DNA from: Helianthus annuus
Lineage: Eukaryota > Streptophyta > Magnoliopsida > Asterales > Asteraceae
Length of the DNA: 64,000 bases
Direction of reading: 5' to 3'
NCBI RefSeq assembly: GCF_002127325.2
Contig: NC_035435.2
Coordinates: 111,706,517 to 111,770,516 of the forward strand
The notes under the pieces are model-generated. The model was not told the origin of the DNA and did not search any database. It saw nothing but the letters and a program-made list of their open reading frames with translations. The position numbers were made by a program, and so were the translations under genes. Shown in pieces: positions 58,681 through 64,000 of the stretch; positions within the stretch are counted from its first letter, which is position 1; every line of letters starts with the position of its first letter.

Positions 58681-58908
58681 CTGGACACGGCCCCGTGTCC
58701 GCTGGACACGGCCCCGTGCCCGTCTGACATTCTCTCACTTCATTAATTGTAATTGCGAATTACAATTAATGCGCCTGTTGTACTTTCACCACGCCCCCGT
58801 GCTCGCTGGACACGGCCCCGTGGTGGGCAATGAAAGCTTCTACTGGTTTGTCTTTTCTGCTGCTTCCTGGGCACGCCCCCGTGTTAGCTGGACACGGGGC
58901 GTGTTCAG
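58681..58908. repeat. CACGGCCCCGTG cassettes in the element G 5' LTR (U3)
   Basis: Dimers at 58681-58718, 58788-58826 and 58868-58908, with the 13-bp-arm hairpin at 58742-58770 between the first and second. Confidence 0.9.
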
Positions 58909-59152
58909 ACTCTGTTTCTTCTCCTTTGCCTTGGGAGGTGCCGTTGAGGGTCCGGGCAGTCCACTTTTGTTCCTTTTCTTGTATTTATGGTAGAATTAGT
59001 TGTCTTTTTGCTTCTTTTGTGATTTTGAGCTCATTTCATCCTGAAAATACAAAAGGAAGACAAAAACACTCTTTTTCCAACATTAGTACTTAAAAAGGGT
59101 TAGTTTTATGTCTTAATTGATGTGATTTATATGTTGCATTTTACACACATCA

Positions 59153-62100
59153 TTCACAAAGTCCACCTGCTTGTTCTTCTTTTGGGTCTGTTTCTTCCGA
59201 CCCTGAGTCGGTGATTTTCTTTTTGGTTTGGTATGATTTTGTTGCCTTTTCTCTGTTGGTAATTTCTTATTGCCATATTGTTTTCGAACTTCGGCCTTTG
59301 GAATAGGAGGACACTGTGTTACCGTAACACGTATCTTTCCCAAAAACTTACTTGTCGAGTTTTCAAAGACTTTACTGATTAAAGATTGATTAAGATTCTT
59401 AATAGGAAAATCTTTGTCTGAGTAAATTTTATCATCACCAACAAGTGTGTATAGCAAATTCACACTCTCTGACTCTTTTGCAGACGAGGACTGGATTAGA
59501 ACAGTCTTAGCGGGTTTTGCAGGAGGATCACATAGAATATGATTCTCAAGAGGTATGTCCTCTTCTTTGATTTCCGCATCAGACTTTGCTGGTATAATAT
59601 CATCGGATTCATCATCAGAAGAATCAGCATCCTCAATGACAACTGGAGGATCCTGATTCAGTTCAGCAGAAGACACACATGTATCTGCTGACACATCTGA
59701 ATCTGATGATACTTCTTTCTTGTATCCGAGTCCTGTTGCAAATTCTTTAACGTCTAGAGGCACAGATGGTTCAAAGAAAGTTCTATCCTCCTCGTCAGGC
59801 ATTGCATCATAATTGTGTCTCACAGGTGGTGGACATTTCTTGTGACCTATGCATGTGACATCCCGTTTTTCTTTCTGAACGTCGATGATGTGATCCAACA
59901 CATAGCTAGAGCTCAAATAACTGTCTAGATTAAGTTGGATCGCTTCACTTTCGGTTTTAACACAAGTCATTTCCTTTTGCATAATCTCAAGGCGAGTTAT
60001 ATACAAATTAATGTCAGTTTGTTTTCTGGAAACCATTTTTGTTAATTCGGTTTTATCTTTCTTCAATTTCTCAATTACCGATTTAAACTCCTTTTCATGG
60101 TTTTCATAAAACATGTTGGCTTCAGTGCACTTGGAAAGATCCACGGTCAACTTCTGGTTGTGGATAAACGTCACATCATATTTCTCTTGCAAAGCCTCGT
60201 GTTTGCTTTGCAACTCACACCACTTATCATTCAATGTAACATGTTTGTCTTGCAAGTCAAACAAACTAGCTTGTAAAGCATCATGTTTGCCTTGCAACTC
60301 AGACATGTTTGCCTCTAAATCAGCACATTTAACATCTAATCTAGCACAATTATCACAAATAACAGCAGTGGGTTCATCGACACATACCTGACTTGATGAA
60401 CTGTCGACATTAGCCATAAAGGCTGAATGGAGAGAAGACGAAGAATAAGCAGCTTGATCCACCAAAATAGATCTTCTTTGAGTTCCTGCTGCAGCTTCTT
60501 CCAAAAGCTCATCAATATCTGCATCAACTGACGCACTTGATGTGTCATCCACCTGATCATCGCCTGAACTCGAGGATTCTTCATCTGAACTTCTGCTGTA
60601 ACCAGAAGAGTCTTCATCCTCAGAAGATTCACCACCATTGGCGGAAGATTCTCCACCACTGGCATGATTTAAAGCCTTGACAACCTCAGCAAAACACGTT
60701 GTTCCATCCGGAGCATCACCACTCAACTGGATTGACCAATCACAACCTTCATCTACTTGAACCACAAGTGCCTGGTTGGCATTTGATGGTCCTGCTTGGC
60801 TTTGGTTGTTGACAGGTATCAACGTACGCTCAGTATTCCTGTTCTGATTTTGCTGGTTGCCTTGGTTTCTGAAAGGATTCTGGTTCCCATGCTGTGCTGG
60901 CCTCGTACATTCCCTTTTGAAGTGACCCCGTTCACCACAGTTAAAGCACTTTACAGCCTGCTTATCGAACCCATACTTGGTGTCTTTCTTGCTTTCCAAG
61001 CTGGTTCTGCCAGTTCTTTCCATGAAATCCTTTGCCCTCCTCACAGCACTCACAAAGGCCCACTTGATATCCATCAAATCCATCTCTTCCTTGTCAATCT
61101 GCTGATAGTCTTCTTGTGTCAGATTAATGTTGCCAATCTGACCTTCCACTAACCCACAGTACGCGCTCACTAAATTGTTAAGCAGCTCCATGTGTTCCTT
61201 TGCTACTTCCACACTGACCTTTGAAAAGCTTGAAGTGTCTAGCCGTACTGTATTTGGCTTTGATTGCTGACCAGCCGATGACGTACTTCCATAACACGCT
61301 TGTTGTTGAGCAGGAAGTGGATTCCCATATAGATCAGTTGCTACGGTAGATGGCCGATAGACTTGCTGCTGTGGAACTGGCTGTAGAGGATTTCTATACA
61401 AGTCTGTTGTCGGAGCTGGCTTGACAGGAACCTGTATCTGATTACCATAAAGATCTGTGCTTGTCACAAATGTCGTTTGAAGAGGAGCATGAGACACTGG
61501 TCTTGCAGAAGAGGTGCTGGAGGTTCCATAATACATTTCTGGATTCTGTGGCACTGGAACTTTCTTTGCCTTTAGAGTTTCCTCCTGATCCTTGTTCTCT
61601 AAAAGCTGCACGAAGTCGTTGATGTTTGTTGTAGCCAAAACCCCGTTGTATTTCAGAATTTCCAAGAAACTATTCCATTGAGGTGGCAATGCATCAGCAA
61701 ACTTCTTCACTACCTCCACTGGAGTCGTCACAACCCCAAAATTACCCAACTTTGTAAGCAAATGATAGAACCGACTTGTCATGTCTCCCAACGATTCTTT
61801 ATCCATACACGTGAAGCCATCGAATTCTTTCTTGAGTAGATCGTGTCACAATTGACGTGTTGCTTCATTACCTACCCCTCTGGTCTTCAACGCATCCCAC
61901 AGCTTCGTTGTCTTGAAACTGACAAACTGATGGTAAATATCTTTGCTTAACGCCTGAGTAAGAATGGCGTATGCTTTCTTTTCCAGATCATACGTCTTCT
62001 TTTGATCTTTAGGAAGATCGGCAAACGTAGCAGCAGATGAAGCGGCAACCTCTATCGTTTGATCGAAATCTGTGGTGAATCGTAACCACAACTCTGTATT

Positions 62101-62379
62101 TTGACCCAGCACGTATGTGTAGAACCTATCAACCCATCCCGGATATTCATTTAGATGCATCAACTTTGGAGGTCGATTCAAACTTCCGGTTTCACTTTCG
62201 CTTAGTAAAATACTTTGAATGCTTGGAGTTTGATTTGATACGAAAGCCCATTGACCGGTTGATATAGCATTTGCTTGCGAAGACATGGATACGGGTGATT
62301 CGACCCATGAGGGAGATAAACTTGTATTCCTGTATTTTCCCTCATTCGGAGACGGAGTTCCCCACCAACTTGGATTCAT
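59153..62379 (-). pseudogene. Element F gag: copia capsid-type protein, interrupted
   Basis: It opens at ATG 62379. A capsid-like helical region (WVDRFYTYVLGQNTELWLRF, AYAILTQALSKDIYHQF) runs to an in-frame TGA at 61846-61848, after which the same frame continues (LLTKLGNFGVV, KFADALPPQW). It then has three TDLYGNPL-like repeats, a zinc knuckle CFNCGERGHFKREC near 60960, an acidic Ser-rich region, a coiled coil (LQDKHVTLNDKWCELQSKHEALQEKYD-type, about 60290-60170) and a basic C-terminus. At 59153 it runs into the LTR of element G; the visible frame gains about 13 LTR-encoded residues. It continues at 47264. One stop plus the insertion make it non-functional. Confidence 0.88.
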
Positions 62380-63430
62380 GATTTATGCGAGAGAATAAAT
62401 ACCTGAGAAACACACCTCAATAAACAGTTAAACAACTAGTGCGAACCTCCTGTTTAAAAATTAAGTGTTTCGACGAAACCAAAAATTCCACGAAACAGAC
62501 TTAGATTTTGTTATTTTTACGAAACAGATTTTAACACTTTGGATAGAATTGACGAAACAGAATTGTTGTTACCAGTTTGGCGAAATGTATTTGCTATTTG
62601 GGCGTGTAATTGACGAAAGAGGCCCACTAAAGCTTTCGATATATTTATTTACTTTTGATAATCGGCCCACTAAGTTGGCGACACAAGATTCAAGGTCCAA
62701 TACATAAGCCCACTAAGGTAATCGGCAAAACAGAATATTAGTTTGGTCTTGACGAAATAGATATGAACTAGGTTGACCAAACAATGATCATTTGGGCTTT
62801 CCCCTTGACGAAACAGGGCCCAAATCGTGTAAGCCCAATCTTTGACGAATCAGAATTGTTTAAGGCCCAAAAGAAGTTGACGAAACCCAACTTTTGTTTC
62901 GTCAAAAATGTTGCTGACGAAACTGTTATTCTGTTTCGTTGATTTTCTGTTTCATCAAAAAGGTAACTGAGTTGGTTTCTGTTTCATCAAAAAGGTAACT
63001 GAGTTGGTGAAAAGTTGGTGTCTGCTTTGACCTTATCTTCCTGACACACCAGACAACTACTTTCAGCTTGTTTCACCAAACAAGCATGGTCTCCAATATT
63101 TTAATCAATTACATTTCCCAACAGACAAACAACTTTGCCAAATATTTTAACAAGATCAAAAAGTGTGAATTTGAAGAACAGTTTGAATATGGCAAGAACA
63201 CTAAGAGTTTTCCAGTGAACTTTAAACTTCCGAACACAATATTTTGCTAAAATGTTTAATAAAAACCGACAACTAACATGAGAACATGATGAACAACAAG
63301 GTTTTTTAACAAAACACCAAGCAAAAACACAAACTTAAACCCGATTTTAAGAAGTTTTTCCAGAAAATATGAACTTTTCAAAACCCGAAAAACACAAGAA
63401 CACCTCGGTTTTAACAAGGAAAAGAGCCAA
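62380..63430 (-). other. Element F 5' leader with iterated GACGAAACAG words
   Basis: No gene is supported. GACGAAACAG and close variants (TGACGAAAC, TTTCGTC, TGACGAATCAG) recur more than ten times between 62465 and 62990. Confidence 0.75.
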
Positions 63431-63443
63431 GGCTCTGATACCA
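63431..63443 (-). other. Element F primer-binding site (tRNA-iMet type)
   Basis: The minus strand reads TGGTATCAGAGCC, two nt from the 5' LTR. Confidence 0.88.
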
Positions 63444-63445
63444 CT

Positions 63446-64000
63446 TGTAGGTCCGGCTAGAAGGATCTAGTCGCCTAATCCTTGTGTACAAACCAACCCG
63501 GTTGTGCGGAATCCAACCGGAAAGGCAAACCAAGACAGAACACACAATAAAACAACACACAATATTCACCGATTAACACCTCTGTATTAATACGTATGAA
63601 AAGATCAGTTACAAGCTCAATGTTTACAGATGTATTCTATAAACTCTCTAAGTTCTCTCTCGTGTGTGTGTGCTCTCTGTTCTTGTCTCTCTGTGTTCTA
63701 CCTTATGTTATCCAGAGACTGACTGACTATTTATAGTCACAGCACCACGAAACGGGCTTGGGCTTGGCGAAACACAGCATCATTGACGAATCAAATGAAA
63801 ACAAGCGACGAAATGGAACAAGTCGACGAAGCAGTTCAGTTTCGTCGACCATATACTTGTTTCGTCGTTCATGGGCTTAGGCCCAATTGTGTTTCGCCGA
63901 GATGGTTAAGCCCAAGTATTGTATCTTGTCTTGTTTCAGCCCATGCACTAAATCAAAGTCCTTTATGCATCTTGGGCCCATGATTGTTGATCTTGTACGT
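63446..64000 (-). repeat. Element F 5' LTR (right copy, truncated by window edge)
   Basis: It matches 40849-41403. TATAAATA (minus) lies at 63728-63735; GACGAA/TTTCGTC words at 63785-63900 are upstream of it, in U3. Confidence 0.88.
63728..63735 (-). promoter_or_regulatory. Element F LTR TATA box
   Basis: TATAAATA on the minus strand inside GACTATTTATAGTC, a near-palindrome. The position relative to the iterated words is as in G and E. Confidence 0.55.

Larger units (their letters stand above)
57473..59152 (-). repeat. Element G 5' LTR (right copy)
   Basis: As the left copy, with the internal 118-bp duplication. It has two units in the promoter-proximal cassette where the left copy has one (about 20 bp longer) and lacks a 12-bp GATGGTGGTG-type repeat present in the left copy near 48365. 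Confidence 0.93.
47260..59157 (-). mobile_element. Element G: young Athila-like Ty3/gypsy retrotransposon nested in element F
   Basis: TSD TTCAC lies at 47260-47264 and 59153-59157. The 1672- and 1680-bp LTRs start TGATGTGCGTG and end ACACACATCA. By eye they differ by roughly 14 substitutions and two indels, so insertion is recent. The tRNA-Asp primer site is at 57449-57466 and the PPT at 48937-48954, both read on the minus strand. The interior encodes a protease-region ORF, an intact-looking reverse transcriptase/RNase H/integrase ORF, and downstream an Athila-type ORF. No gag domain is recognisable. Confidence 0.93.
40849..64000 (-). mobile_element. Element F: Sirevirus-like Ty1/copia retrotransposon, split by element G, runs off the window
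   Basis: The LTR starts TGTAGGTCCGGC at 40849 and again at 63446. The right LTR is truncated by the window edge, so the second target duplication is not visible. A tRNA-iMet primer site adjoins the right LTR and multiple polypurine tracts follow the left LTR. Gene order on the minus strand is gag, protease, integrase, reverse transcriptase, RNase H, which is Ty1/copia order. Repeated PPTs, a large gag with coiled coil and the iMet primer fit the Sirevirus lineage. By eye the two LTRs differ at about nine places over the shared 555 bp, more per base than those of G, consistent with G inserting later. Confidence 0.9.

Overview
The window is plant nuclear DNA, most likely from a large eudicot genome and probably Asteraceae. 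That lineage guess rests on the general look of the LTR families, not on a search. It is almost entirely nested retrotransposons. I find one credible host gene, a three-exon gene for a small secreted EG45/plant-natriuretic-peptide-like protein at 39816-40418. Nothing prokaryotic, viral-episomal or CRISPR-like is present.

Layout, left to right. (1) 1-3500: non-coding repeat ending in a TGTCACACCC-type LTR terminus (minus strand at 3500), rich in hairpin-forming tandem repeats and GATCGA palindromes. (2) 3842-38387: a nest whose outermost unit, element A, is a short non-autonomous Athila-like LTR element with target-site duplication (TSD) ATTAT, a tRNA-Asp primer site and an internal region of only 2.7 kb. 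Its 5' LTR was broken by element B, a coding-free LARD with 3432-bp LTRs and TSD GATAC, and by LINE1 (plus strand, 18-bp TSD). Its 3' LTR was broken by LINE2 (minus strand). LINE2 was in turn broken within its reverse transcriptase by element E, a non-autonomous tRNA-iMet-primed LTR element with TSD TAATC. (3) 38388-40848: host DNA with the EG45-like gene. (4) 40849 to beyond the window end: element F, a Sirevirus-like Ty1/copia element on the minus strand with decayed gag and pol. It was split in its gag-pol reading frame by element G, a young Athila-like Ty3/gypsy element on the minus strand (TSD TTCAC) with an open 1023-codon pol ORF, no recognisable gag, and an Athila-type extra ORF downstream of integrase.

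The most notable pattern is shared by unrelated LTR families. In E, F and G the U3 region just upstream of a TATAAATA-like box, and the leader or other untranslated regions, carry many copies of a short word that differs from family to family (CACTGATG, GACGAAACAG, CACGGCCCCGTG). I see none of these arrays inside the main ORFs. In G the word almost always occurs as a dimer with about 20-bp spacing, and the promoter-proximal cassette differs in copy number between the two LTRs. I propose these as element-specific cis-regulatory or RNA-structural arrays. Other points of note are a tRNA-like (SINE-type) head exactly at the 5' boundary of LINE2, an 820-bp compound microsatellite inside LINE2 ORF1, ATGA stop/start coupling of ORF1 and ORF2 in both LINEs, and premature stops that fit deamination of methylated cytosine.

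All coordinates come from reading the sequence by eye. LTR boundaries are supported by matching TSDs, TG..CA ends, primer-binding sites and polypurine tracts. Family names rest on recognised motifs, not on database searches.
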